Below, one piece after another: positions 1 through 11,530 of a stretch of 64,000 nucleotides of DNA. Below the pieces are notes generated by a model. The model worked only from the letters and a program-made list of their open reading frames with translations. It ran no database searches and had not been told where the DNA came from. The stretch comes from Piper betle (taxonomy: Eukaryota > Streptophyta > Magnoliopsida > Piperales > Piperaceae), in assembly GCA_033002965.1 (NCBI GenBank), contig JAURVB010013259.1, forward strand, positions 310,001-374,000. Direction: 5' to 3'. The position numbers and the translations under genes are program-made. How positions within the stretch are numbered: the stretch's first letter is position 1; each line of letters opens with the position of its first letter.

Positions 1-351
1 TAATATGTTGAAGCATTAGGTTTCCAATAGAAAATAAAAATTAGCTGCTACTTAAAAAAGAATTTCATCTACTACCTTAATGCCTAAAACCTACCAAACC
101 TAAATAGTTATTTTAGAACACCAAAATTGTCATGCCTGCAAGATATTCATACATTACATGCTAAGACAATTCCTTCTGCGATACAAATGTAACAAGTGAC
201 CCATCAACGGATTTGCAAAAACATGCATGCAACATCTGCTGATAACAAAGAACTAAAAGGAGTTCTTTGAGATAATGCAGGACTGATAGAATACCTGACC
301 TATAAAAATAAATAAATAGAAAAGAAAGAAAGCTGGATGCATTTTGCTTAC

Positions 352-3003
352 CCTTGCCAGATTGTTGACGATAAAGCCAGAGTATGCCTCTGTAAATAGC
401 ATATAAAAATCAAAATTGGATGGTTGATAACAATAGTTGTCAATAAAAGCATGACTACATAAAAAATGTATTCAACAACGTCCATTTCAAGTAATATAAT
501 ATTTACACAGATAAATGTCATTCATTCAACAAAAAAAAATCATTAGGTTCTTAAGTAATAATTTCTACAAAAGCATTTCTAAGCAACAAAATGAAAAAGC
601 TGCCTCAGTACAAGGCTAATGTACACTTCATCCCAACTCGAGGCATTAGCTGCTAACAAGGATAAAGGCTCCAACTTTTTCTAATTCAAACAGATTTAGT
701 ACGAGTTTTAGGGTGCTATCTGACCTTGTTTAGCTAAAATATAAAGCAAAGGTTTCATCAATAAAAAAATGATTGATATCAAAGGCAAGATAGTATAATA
801 GGTTTTCTCTAAATCTGCCAGTTTATTCACTTGCAACTGAAGATACAAAGCAAAAAGTTCAACTACAGTGAAACTATCGAAATTTTCACAAAATTTTTTT
901 CCTTTTTTTCTTTAAAAAAGGGAAACTTCACCTGGAAGCCTGCTCATAGCTGAAAAATTTAACAGCAGAGTTTGGAACAATTCGAGCGCAATTAGTTCCA
1001 TTGCCTTTGAACAACCCTCGAAATCCCTCAGTTCCCCAAATATACTTCAGGCCTTGAATGGTTCCATTATACTTTATGTTATGAGGATTTTGGACCTAGT
1101 TGAAATCAGGGACTTCAAATACAATATCAAAAAAAAAAACGATTTGCTTCTACAAAAAGTATTGCAAATATATACTTGAGAAACGCATGTATAAATATAA
1201 AAGCAGAACAAGCTTTTAACTAGTACACAAGTATCTTGATATTAAGCCTAAGTGCCTAACAAATTAGAAATATAAGCATGAAAACAACACCAACCTGTAC
1301 ATGGAAAAAGTACATGCTTTTAATTGGTACTTTATTAGCGAAAAGCCATAGTTAAATTTCAAAATAGAATAGTGGATGCCTCTACCTGGAGCAAGATTTT
1401 TAACCTTTCCAACGGAGCAACAGCTGTTCGTGAACTGGAACAGAATATAAGAACAAAAATTAAATGAGCTTGTAGGAGCCTGGCACCCGACAAAAAAAAG
1501 ACCACAACCATAGAAAGCAAGCAAACCATAATTGTAACGACCCGGCAAAAAATGCAACATAATGGGCTAAATCATTTCTTTAAAAGTGGTTAACCAAATT
1601 AAAGATTTATAGTCTATTTCCACTTATAAACAAGATCTTATCTCAGTAGGTATTAGATGTAGGATTACATTCAGGGATCTCACAATCCACCCACCTTACG
1701 AAATTTCGTCCCCAAAATTCCTACATTTGGCTCGTTGTTAGCCTCAGCACACGTCCTTCTCTGACCTATGATCGACAGCCTTAATCAACGTCCCTAGTCC
1801 AGCCCACTATATAACAAAAAATCAAGTTGCTCTGATACTATTTGCAACGACGTGGCCCAAAGTACAAACTAATGGGCTAAGTCATTTCTTCAACCGTGGT
1901 TATGAGATCCTTGAACTTAGTCTCACATCTAATACCTATTGGGATAAGATCCTGTATATAAGTGAGAATAGACTATAAATTTTTTAACTTGGTTAATTAC
2001 TTTTAAAGAAATGACTTAGCCCATCATATTACACTTTGGGTCGAGTCCTTACAATAATAGTCCATTTCGTTGAGATAAAAGAAATGTGAAATCTATTAAA
2101 ATTTTAAGCGGTTGACCCTAACAGAAGTATATATATTCAATATATTATACATAAAAAAAGGATATATTCAATGTAATTTGTGTCCAAATAATCATGATTT
2201 CCTCGAAGTGGTCTCCTTTGTGAAAAAAAATCAAAATTTTCATGTGTTTTAAGAATAAAAATTTTTCAACATGGAAAACTATTTGGAGGAATTATGATTA
2301 TCATTCACACAACATACATTGAAATCAGGCTACATTGACTACACACAACTCAAAAAACATTAAATTACTATTTTTGGAAGGGTTGACTAATTAGAGTTCG
2401 AATTAAAATTTACGTTTCTTTCTTTCGAGCCAACCAAATACCAATCATGCCCAAACAGAAAACACAAATCATATGAACTATGTGCGCTCATCCTAGAAAG
2501 CATTGAAGCCAACGATCAAAACATGTAGAACTACAGCCACTTGTAGTCTAATTGAAGCAGTAACGACAACAACAGAATTTTAAAAAAAGAAAAATCAAGC
2601 AAATCTCTCAAACTAAGACATTAAATGCAAGAAGAATTAAGTTTCAAACATCATTATAAATTTATTAAAGCAGAGAAAAACTCTAATCAGGAATTACACT
2701 AAAAACGAGCGAAAAATAAAAAAGAATGACACCAACACAAGCAACATCATCTACAAGAACAAGAAACAGTCAACAAAACAGCAGAGAAGTGTAAAAAGAG
2801 AAGAAACGAAGAGATGAAAAAGTCGGGGAAGCTCACACTCCGCCGGCGGCACCACCGGCGACGAGGGACTTGCAAATGGAGAGGAACGCGTGGCCAGGGG
2901 CCTTGACGCCCTCCCTGGCGAGCTTGGCCTCCTCGGCTAGGTTGACGATCGTCGTCACCGCCGACTCTCCCGCCGTCTTCCCGACCACATCCTCCGACGT
3001 CAT
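352..3003 (-). CDS. ADNT1: Mitochondrial adenine nucleotide carrier, ADNT1-type (5' part, runs off left edge)
   Basis: This is a mitochondrial carrier family (SLC25) protein of the ADNT1 subgroup. ADNT1 exchanges cytosolic AMP for matrix ATP/ADP across the inner mitochondrial membrane. Four minus-strand coding exons read 2837-3003, 1386-1434, 932-1095 and 352-389, all with GT donors and AG acceptors and phases that join exactly. The 139 residues seen start MTSEDVVGKTAGES and include SICKSLVAGGAAGGV. The carrier signature PxE/DxxR appears as PLERLKILLQ in the 49-bp exon 2, followed by VQNPHNIKYNGTIQGL, GLFKGNGTNCARIVPNSAV and FFSYEQASRGILWLYRQQ. These closely match Arabidopsis ADNT1 as I remember it. 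Exon 4 ends in phase 1 and the next exon is not in positions 1-351, so about 60 percent of a roughly 340-residue carrier is missing. The frame is open upstream to 3294, but 3001-3003 is its first ATG. Intron 1 holds a TRIM-type insertion. Confidence 0.93.
1533..2053 (-). mobile_element. TRIM-like retrotransposon derivative with inverted LTR, in ADNT1 intron 1
   Basis: This 521-bp insertion is flanked by the 5-bp direct repeat ATAAT (1528-1532 and 2054-2058). Read on the minus strand it has an LTR end (1850-1903), a tRNA-iMet-like primer site TAGTATCAGAGC just after it, a short core, a gypsy-like polypurine region (ACGAAATTTCGTAAGGTGGG, about 1698-1717), and an LTR (about 1533-1687) running TGTGAGATCC to GGGTCGTTACA. 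The remainder of the right-hand LTR (about 1905-2053) is flipped, so the outermost 150 bp form an imperfect inverted repeat with TGTAACGACC / TGTAAGGACT tips. A copy of the same family with direct LTRs lies at about 24430-24832. No coding capacity. Confidence 0.75.
2054..2836. other. Remainder of ADNT1 intron 1
   Basis: AT-rich intron sequence between the inserted element and the exon 1 donor (GTGAGC reading leftwards from 2836). I see no exon, RNA gene or repeat structure. Confidence 0.6.
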
Positions 3004-3300
3004 AAAGGGTCCCCGAAGCCCAAAAAAATTAAAAAAGGAGAACCTCCGACGAAGTGGGGAGGCGATCGAGGAGCCGGCCTGGCCGTCGAGAGCCGCCGGA
3101 GAAGTAGCCGAACGGCGGCGGCGGCGGCGGAAGCAGTAGTGATTGGTTGTCTGGCGGCGGTGTTGGGAGAAAAGGGAAAAGGAAGGACAAAGGCGCTCCA
3201 GCTGAGGAGGGGTTTCGGCTTCCTTTCCCCCAGCCTCTTTAACGGTTACTGCGCCGTCTACTTCCAGAAATACTGTTTGTGTTGTACTTTCCAACTACCA

Positions 3301-5160
3301 AACTAGTTTTTTTTTGGGGTATTTTTTTCCCCAGTGGGCAAAGGTGTTGCTCACCCCAAACAAGATTGAACCTGACCAAAAATATTGTTCGTTTAAACCA
3401 TGTGGTTGCACCCCTTGGCCAGTGTCTAGTGTCTAAACATGTTTAAGTCATTCTTTCCCAAAAAGACGTACTCAACGCCATTCATATTTTACAAGAAAAA
3501 AATTAATGATAAGGAGGAGAAGGTATGATTTGAAGCCTTGAATTGTAGAATTGTAAAACTCCAAACTTTATGAATGACAGAGAAAAGGAGAAGTGATGGG
3601 GGAGGAGGAAGAAGAGAAGGGAAAAGGAGGAGCCCTCACCAGATATCCATCTCCAACGACCCCAAGACCACCGGCGTAGAGCTTACAGTGCCCCTAAGAC
3701 AACACAAAGAATAGCCATCGCTGGAGAAGCTCGCCATCGCAGGAAAAGATTTGAGAAGTTGCTAGCCGAGGATTGTGAAGCGCCATCAAGCAACCCTCTT
3801 TACAGCCTCCATCCAGTCAATCCAAGCCGCACTGGCTACATCACAACCTCTACTGAGTTCCCCTCATAGCCGAGAACAAAACTCATATGAGATCCACCAC
3901 CAGAGAAGATCTCCGTTACAGAAAAAACTTCAAAAAGCGACTCGCTAAAGTAGTGTAGTAGTAGAAAATAGCAACAAGTAGTCAACTTTGAGTTCTCTAT
4001 ATGGCCGGCCCAAGATGCTGCTTGGGAGACTGACACTTTCACCAGAGTCTCCTCAACACTGCCAACAAATCCAAGTCAAGAGCTATCGTCAAAGAAGCTT
4101 GCCCAGGCCGAAAAATAGCGCAGAAGACTCTTGCTGGAAAAGTGCAACAACAGCATGCAATCATCTTTCCAGCCTCGGTCCAACTGACCAGAGCCATCGC
4201 AGGAAAGCCTCTGCATCCAATCGATCGCGCTTATCTTTGAGTATAAATCCAAATCGAGTACAACCGTAGTAAGCTGCAACTTTTGCTAAAAAACGGTGAC
4301 AAAGCTCAGCCAAAAACCAATTGCATCAGAACTTTCCACTGTCGCTTCCACTTGTTGGCATTGCCATAGACCGTCGGACCACCTCCTAGCATTTCATCAC
4401 TCATAGATCTACTGATTTTGGCGATCGCCGCCATAAGCTACCAGAAACCCGGTTGCCAGAGCCACCAAAGCCACCACAACACCACCTGCCTAAGGGGTTT
4501 GTCGAGCACGTTTATCGTTGATCGTGCCCAGAAGCCTGTCGTCCACTACCGTGAAGAGCTGTCCAGTGAACTAGCCACGAAGGTTGACCATTTCTGTGAC
4601 CAGTTTGCAACCTATCTGCGTCCTAGATTTGAATTGGCACATCGTATACTACCCATTAACCAATGCACGTAGAGAGAAAAGCAAGCTCGCGTGTGTCGTT
4701 CAGTCCATTACCTGGCCCAGTCGAGCATTTATTTATATTAAACCAACCCGAAGTGGTACCGTTTAGTCCATTATCACTCCAGAAAATAATTTCAAGGCCT
4801 TCCAGACCTTGGATCGAGGCGAAACTTGCTACTTCATCATTTTTTAACGCTTCGGACGCAGTAGTGGGTTTATTTTGAAGATTTAAAAACAAGAAAGGGA
4901 CAAACCAGGGCATTGGAGTCAAAGCTATCAAAGACGGATCAACTCAAATGGCGACAATGTTCACTATTTTGTATAAAATGTAAAATCAAAAAGAAATAGT
5001 GAATTCGTAGTCATCAAACCACCGTGGACTAACTTAGGGATTCAAGTTGAACCTTAAGGAACCACGAAAAAAATCTTGACTGTTATTCCTCCATTCAACA
5101 TTTTACTTTTCACTCGTAGAATTTATTTGCATGGGAAAGGCGCCTTTAGTCCCACCAACT
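3301..5160. other. Upstream region of ADNT1; moderately GC-rich unassigned DNA
   Basis: The first few hundred bases should contain the ADNT1 promoter, but I cannot identify a clear TATA element. From about 3600 to 4700 the base composition rises and short open frames overlap on both strands without any recognisable domain. The stretch reads like the decayed non-coding part of a retroelement, but no terminal repeats or target duplications were seen. Confidence 0.35.
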
Positions 5161-5184
5161 TCGTCTAGCCAACTCGAAGACTGA

Positions 5185-5612
5185 ATTGTAGTGGTGAAAA
5201 TTCTTCTCCCAAACAAATATGTAGTTTGGGTTCTACCATATCAAATTTGGATTATATTAATACCTATTTTATATCAAATATGGGTTCAGGTCTCAAAGGG
5301 CCTAACCCTATAATGACCTGAACCCAAAAATATTTAATTTTTGTGTTAAATTTTTGTTTTTAAAATTATATATATATAAATAATGTATCTCCTAAAATAT
5401 ATTATATTTTTATTATAATAAGAATTATTATCATCAAATATTTAAATTTTTATGTATTTTTATATAAATATGTATAATATATTTAATATTTATCATCAAT
5501 TCGGGTCCAAATTTACTAAATTGGATTCTGGTTGGGGATTTCATATCGGGTAGGGTTCGAGTCCTGCAAAACCCAAATCGAACTAACCCATTGGCATCAC
5601 TATATGAGGCCA
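5185..5612. mobile_element. Possible hAT-type MITE (GGGTTCxGGT-rich)
   Basis: The ends look like imperfect inverted repeats: TAGTGGTGAAAAT at the left and the complement of TAGTGATGCCAAT at the right. They enclose subterminal GGGTTCAGGTC / GGGTCCAAATT motifs and a very AT-rich centre. That layout is common in short hAT-derived plant elements. No 8-bp target duplication is convincing, so the call is weak. Confidence 0.3.
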
Positions 5613-7530
5613 ACTTATGTTAGGGATAAATTTTATTTTTTAAATCAACTATTGTTAACTAAGGAAATAAAATATATAATAATTTAATATTTTAGATATA
5701 GATTTAAATTGATTCTAATTTTAAAGATATATTTGAATTAAATGAGAAAATATTATAATAATTTGATTTTTCTTGTTTAATGTATTTTGATGGTTAAGTC
5801 TCTTACTTTTTTTGAGTTTTATTTGTTATAAGTATATTTGTATGTTCCTCTTTATTATTATTAGGCAAATTGCCCAAGTATGAGTGAGCATGTGTGCAGT
5901 TTATATTAGAGATAAACTCTAAATTTAAACCCTTATTGAATAATTATCAAATAAATTATAATGATTTGATATATCCTAAGGTAGACTTTGATTTTTAAAA
6001 TAGACTCTAATTGATGTGGAGATAAATTATAATAATTTAATTATTTTGTTGTATTTGATTAGTTGATTTTCTTAGTTTTTAGTAAAGTGGGCTTTTTTAT
6101 TCATCTTTTATGTTACTCATTTAAAACACTTAGAATTGTAAATAATCTGGCCTTAAAAACTTTACCATTGCCTTATCTATTGAGAATTATGACCGCTAGA
6201 AGTGAGTCTAAAGTTACTACACCATGTGTACAAAATCTAGAGCTTGAGATTTAAGGAGAGACTTAAGTGAGAAATTTTGCTATATTTGAGTTAAGGGAAT
6301 TTGATATTATAATAAAGATAGATTGGTTGGAAAAGAACTAAGCATTCCCTGATTGAGAGAGAAAGAATGTTTAAAGGTCCATGTAAAAGTTAGGTGAGAT
6401 TGATATTTAAAGGGTCCTTATTCGACAAATCTTTATGTATTGTGTCCTAATAGAACAAATTACTAGTAGTATTAAACTTTATACAGTTAGAATAAATTAT
6501 AGAATGAATAATTATTATTAATTGATTGGCTATAAATGAATTCAGTGGAACCCATATTCGATGAGGTGTTGCTTAGCGAATATCAGTTATGGTTAGTGGT
6601 CAAATATTAAACCCAGAGAATTATTAATAGGAAGAGCTATATTAGCTTGGTGGTTTTACTCACTTGTGTATAGTTTGCCATGTATAAATTTGATTATATT
6701 TTACGTGTGTTATTTTGATCTGAATTGGTAAAGTTAACAATATTCCTAATTATTTTGTACGGTTGTCAATGCATTAATTGGATGATTAATATATGAGTTA
6801 TTATTTAGCTAATCTATAATTTAGTCATTAGACGAATGCCAGTAGACTACCTACTTTAATATTTTGTTGATATATATTGATTATTTATAGTTGTAATTAA
6901 TTAATTAATTATTCATTTGACTGTTTATTTTATTTCTGTTGTGATTGTATTCCTAATTTATGTGTTGCATTTCATGTCATGACCTGCATGTAGAAATATC
7001 CAAATTAACATACATTTATATTTATTCTTAGGGTCTTAGAAGTGGTTGAAATAACTCCAACGAGGTACGCATAATCATATGCATAACATCTAACCTCTTA
7101 TCCGTTACAAATTAATTAGACCTTATTTTTTAGTAATGATTACAAGATTAGGATAGTTCTAATTAAGCACGGTAGCTGGAAGGTTCCTAAAATATATAAA
7201 TATTGATTGCTTCTCGGTCAAAAAAGCATGGGGTAGAATTGTCCCTCGTCTATTATGCACTTGTATAATGGAGGGTAGATTAGGACGACAAATCTATGGT
7301 TGTGAACTAAATATTTTATGGATTATATTGACGAGGGATTATATAACTGTCATAACGCTGCCCTAGATTTATGGATTATAACGCACTAAATATTGTAAAA
7401 GAAAATTCAAGTAAGAAAGAAGCCAAGCTCGGCTTGTGAACTTACTAAAAAGCTAGTGGGATTATATTGACCTTGAAAAAAAACTACTGCACTGTATTTC
7501 TCTATCGAAGTAAGAACTCAAAAGTCTAAA
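5613..7530. other. AT-rich intergenic DNA
   Basis: Strongly AT-rich, low complexity in places. No coding frame with family resemblance, RNA gene or paired repeats seen. Confidence 0.5.
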
Positions 7531-7540
7531 TTAACTGCTA

Positions 7541-7805
7541 GACCGCCACGTGTCGGCTTACTATATTTTTTTCCTAAGGAAACCAGTTGAAATATATGGC
7601 TGCGCGTGTCAGCAAACCAGTAGAGTGATAACATTGGACCGACAAACGGCCGTTAACTAGAGGCGTAAGCCGGCTCGGCGGCGCACGGCGCCATTTGCTC
7701 CCCACCTCACAATGAAGCCGCTGCTTAATTAATTGGATTGACGCTTTTACCCCTGCATTAACCGGCCAGTTGTTTGGGACTCCCCTTTTAACGGGGGCAT
7801 GTCTC
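7541..7805. promoter_or_regulatory. Isolated GC-rich island with a G-box/ABRE-like motif
   Basis: A short GC-rich block in AT-rich DNA. It contains GCCACGTGTCGG (CACGTG at 7547-7552), a G-box/ABRE-type core bound by bZIP and bHLH factors in plants. No gene begins within 3 kb on either side, so any regulatory role is inference; it may be a relic promoter. Confidence 0.2.
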
Positions 7806-8685
7806 ATTTGTCACCAAAGTAAAAAGGTCAAAATTTCTTGCGTCTAATTTTACATTTTTTTAATTATAATTCTTCTTAGTTTTTCCATTTTTGTTTGCAT
7901 ACAAGTGCGTCCGAAGGCTCTACACTTCATTCCCAATAAACCGAATCCTACGCAATATCCAAACCTTCAAATATAGATAAAGGGTATAGATGGGTTAGGG
8001 ATTTTTAATAATTATAATAAGTAAATTTGATATAATATTTGTATGATTGACTTAAATCTCTTTCATTAAAAAAATTAACTTAATTATTACAAATTAACTT
8101 AATCAATAACAAAAAACTATAAACTTTTTACTTACGATTGTTCACAAATTAACTATAATTAAATTATTTTGGGTCGCTTACCAATATCATTAATGGGAGA
8201 CTATACAATTCAAATAGACTAGTATGAGTTGGACTCATACAGATGATGGCTGTTATTACTCAGTTGGGTAGTTTTGATAAACGTCTAAAATGGTATTAAA
8301 TAGATATTATCTTATCTATAAAATAATTCAGTGATTTCAATTAAATTACCACAATTTGACGTGCCTTGGGTGTGTAGGCACGAGAGCCTTGTAGACACCA
8401 GAACTTCCACTTTGAGATGAATACTCCGAAAGAAGATTTAGAAATGCTATCAAATTCATGTAAAATATACACTTCAATTTATAAATAAACCGTTTATTTA
8501 TAATTTGTACAAATATTGATGTTTTTTTATTTGAAGTAACGATTGTATTGTTTGGGAGGTAGAGAATGTGAATTTGATTCTCAAAAACCTGATATGATTA
8601 GAAGACGAACCACTGAGCCTTGTTAAAAAATGGTGTTGTCATTATTTTTTATTTATTTATTACCTATATGTAGTACTATTTGTTG
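7806..8685. other. AT-rich intergenic DNA
   Basis: No gene, RNA or clear repeat structure recognised. Confidence 0.45.
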
Positions 8686-8689
8686 AAGG

Positions 8690-9665
8690 GGGAGAGTTAT
8701 TATTGGGTTAATCCTATATCAGTTTCGGTGGTAACTTATGACTTGCATACAAGTTAAAGGAAAAACCTTATTCCTTGAACTAGGTTCGTGACACATATTA
8801 TAAATTTCTTTTTAGGGGCTCATAGGACCCAACAGTATTAGAGCTGGTTGGTTTGACATTGTTTTGGTTTACCTCATGGTATGTCAACTAGCTCGAGAGC
8901 CTGGTTAATTTGACATTGTTTTGAGAGGCTGGTTGGTTTGACATTGTTTTGGTTTACCTCATAGTATGTCAACTAGCTCGAGAGCCTGGTTAATTTGACA
9001 TTGTTTTGGTTTGCCTCATGGTATGTCAGCCAGCTCGAGAACCTGGTTGGTTTGACATAGTTTCGGTTTGCTTCATGGTATGTGGTTTGACATTGTTTTG
9101 GTTTGCCTCATGGTATGTGAGCCAACTCAAAAGCCTGGTTGGTTTGACGTTATTTTGGTTTGCCTCATGATATGTGAGCCAACTCAAAAGCTTGGTTGCT
9201 TTGGCATTGTTTTGGTTTGCTTTATAGTATGTCAACCAGTTCAAATTGGAGATAATTAGAGTCTCTTGAAACTTTAATGTAACATATAGACCTAGCATAT
9301 AATGAAAGGGAGGAGAAAGAAAAATGTGGACCTAGCATGTGATGAGGGAGAGATAATTCAGATGGCGAAAGAGAGATGATTTAGATGGTATGATATGTGA
9401 GGAGGAAAATTATTTGATAGATAATTCGGATGATAAAATGGAAATGATTCAGATAGTATGATGTATGAAAGGGGAGATAATTCACATGATATGATGTATG
9501 AGGGGGAGAATTATTTGATAATAATCTTATATGGGATAATTAGTCACTTATATATAAGTTAATAAGAAATAAAAATGTTTTATTCTTTGAGTTAGTTTTT
9601 GGATTAACAGAAATTTATGACACTTATTATAAGTCTATTTTTAGAAACCAATGAGGTCCAACACT
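8690..9665 (+). mobile_element. TRIM-like LTR element carrying a tandem-repeat core
   Basis: Two diverged direct copies of an LTR-like unit lie at about 8695-8832 and 9525-9663. Shared landmarks are TTATTxGGxTTAATC near the start, a CTTGAACTAGG / CTTTGAGTTAG block, GTGACACATATTATAA versus ATGACACTTATTATAA, and an end in GACCCAACA / GGTCCAACA. The first is followed by GTATTAGAGCTGG, a decayed tRNA-iMet primer site. Purine-rich GAGGGGGAG precedes the second copy. There is no coding sequence. The core begins with the array at 8838-9255 and ends in AT/GA-rich sequence. Confidence 0.55.
8838..9255 (+). repeat. Tandem array, about 57-bp unit, 7-8 partial copies
   Basis: Direct repeats of about 57 bp, each with TGGTTxGTTTGACATTG, TTTTGGTTTGCCTCATGG and TATGTCAxCCAxCTC. 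Some copies are shortened (a 28-bp truncated unit near 8894-8921, and another missing its first bases near 9083). Later copies drift (AAAAGCCTGG, TATGTGAGCC). The array fills the first half of the TRIM-like core directly after the primer-site remnant. Confidence 0.8.
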
Positions 9666-10327
9666 ATTGTACTTGTTCTAATTTTGTAACAAGAAAAACA
9701 AACAAAACTTTGCCTCATTTTTGGCACCATCAACTAAAGCAGGGGATCATTGTAGGTGGCAAGTGAAGTGGGGAGGCAAATGCGACTCTGCGCAAGCAAT
9801 AGATAACATTCTTGATTGATCTGGTGTCCCTCGAGCCCTTGACTCCTCACCTACATTTCAAAGCTTTTGCAATTTGCCACCTAAAATTTGCAACGCTACC
9901 ATTGTGGTGGACCAAAAGGTTCGCCCTGCCTTCAACTTCAAGAAATGAATGGACAAAGATTCTGTTGGGCAAGCATGTTATGTTAGCTACACCTGCTACC
10001 CAAATATATATATGTTCCAAGACGTGGGCTCTTGGGGCTGCCCAAGAGCCGGATTTGATTGCTGCCACTTCTTTCGAGCTGCTTGTTTGACACAAAGCTT
10101 TGCCAGGACGGTATACATGAACTGAAAGCTAAGATGGGTGGTCCACATATTACTAGCTGACAAGCGATTTGTCAGCGTATAAACAATCGAGGAACACAAG
10201 TGTTTGGTTTGTTCAAAAGTAGTTTTTTCACGTCGTTCTGAGAGCGACTTCCCATTGGTACTAGTGTGGTATCACCGATCACGAGTTATTCTGGTAAGTA
10301 CGACGTTGTTGATCAATTACCGGTGCT
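9666..10327. other. Intergenic DNA, unassigned
   Basis: Mixed composition with short open frames on both strands that resemble no family I know. No RNA gene or repeat recognised. Confidence 0.4.
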
Positions 10328-10336
10328 TATATATAC

Positions 10337-10337
<1 letters not shown>

Positions 10338-10385
<48 letters not shown>
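10338..10385. repeat. (TA)n microsatellite
   Basis: About 24 uninterrupted AT dinucleotides directly left of the GC-rich fold-back element. Confidence 0.95.
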
Positions 10386-10387
<2 letters not shown>

Positions 10388-10397
10388 GGGTTTATTG

Positions 10398-11341
10398 TGC
10401 TCAAAGAAAGACAAGTTGCCTTTGCTTGAGCCATCCAACCGTTAGATTCAATTTAACGGTTGGATGAAAATGGGGTGTCGTCGCCGCCGCTGCCGCCGGC
10501 CGACGCATCACTGCCACCCCGGCCGACGTGACGCCACCCCTGCCCCGCCCGTTGCTGCCCCCGGCCAACGGGGCGGCGATACAACCCTCTCCTCGCGGCG
10601 ACCCCTTCCCCCTCACCACCGGTGGCGACAGGGCGGCAAATCTAGCCGCCCCGCCACCGGGCGACAGATCTAGCCGCCCGCCACCGGGCGACAGATCTAG
10701 CGGTGTCAGGGGAGCGGGTTTGATTTTAGGTTTTTAAAATCCAAATTATCATTTTACCCTATGCTTAAATAATTTAATAAAAATCATACCTAGGGTATTT
10801 TGGTAATTTCCTAAAAAAACCGACTCCGATTTAAATCGGCCGATTCCGGGGCCGATTCGGGGCCGCCCGATTCGGCCCCGAATCGGATCGGCGCGACGCC
10901 GATCCGATTTAAATCGGCCGATTCCGCACGGAATCGGCCGATTCTGCAACTCTGGGCGACACCACCCCCACCTCGTTGGGGCCGCTGCCCCGTTGCCGTG
11001 CCCCCTCCCGAAGCCGGGGTCGGCCGCGGCGGTGCACCCCGGCGGCCTACCTCCGCCCTCCCCACCGCGGCTCCCACCCCTGCGGCAACGGGCACCCAGC
11101 CGCGCACCCCCCCCCCCTGGTCCCCTGCCCGCCACCCCGCCGCGCCGCGCCCCCTGCGTGACGACCCGCGACCACCTTGCCACCGCCCACCGGACCAACC
11201 CCGTCCCCTATCGCCGCCAGCCCGGGCCGTTGCCGTGGTCGGCACCCTTCCCCACCCTCGCTCATTTTTTTGATCTTGGCCGTTGGATCGAACGGCCAAG
11301 ATCAAACTTGAGCACAGGCAAGATGCCTGTGCGTCAAGCAT
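10398..11341. mobile_element. GC-rich fold-back/TIR-like element inserted in TA repeats
   Basis: The ends can be paired imperfectly: TGCTCAAAGAAAGACAAGTT on the left against TGCTTGACGCACAGGCATCT read from the right. Each end carries a palindrome: CATCCAACCGTTA with TAACGGTTGGATG (10432-10467) and GATCTTGGCCGTT with AACGGCCAAGATC (11271-11303). A further hairpin GCACAGGCAAGATGCCTGTGC sits at 11312-11332. The centre is about 70 percent or more GC and rich in CCGATTCGG motifs and Pro/Arg-type triplets. The long open frames there are composition artefacts. TA microsatellites border both sides, so any TA-type target duplication cannot be seen. Confidence 0.5.
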
Positions 11342-11385
11342 TGAAAATTTATTTCCAAAATTTATTTATATATATATATATATAT

Positions 11386-11530
11386 ATTATAGCTAAGGTT
11401 GAATGCTGACCTTACAAGTTGACTTAGCTAGAAGTAATAATATCAAATATATATATATATATATATTATAGCTAAGGTTGACTGCTGACCTTACAAGTTG
11501 ACCTAGGTAGAAGTAATAATATCAATATAT
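11386..11530 (+). repeat. 79-bp tandem duplication with TA tract
   Basis: Two direct copies starting ATTATAGCTAAGGTTGA at 11386 and 11465. They share CTGACCTTACAAGTTGAC and GAAGTAATAATATCAA and are separated by a TA tract. They differ at a few bases. Confidence 0.85.

Noticed and set aside
2833..3139. Plus-strand 89-codon frame across ADNT1 exon 1
   Set aside because: Antisense shadow of the carrier exon and its 5' UTR.
3004..3294. 97-codon in-frame upstream extension of ADNT1 exon 1, arginine-rich like a mitochondrial presequence
   Set aside because: It contains no ATG; the first in-frame ATG is 3001-3003, and the sequence from there (MTSEDVV...) matches the family start. Treated as 5' UTR.
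8838..9255. Repeat array considered as a CRISPR
   Set aside because: The repeats are contiguous 57-bp tandem units without unique spacers, in a plant genome.
10464..11409. Several long overlapping open frames on both strands rich in Pro, Arg, Gly and Ala
   Set aside because: They are a result of extreme GC content inside a fold-back element. No domain, and they overlap in all frames.
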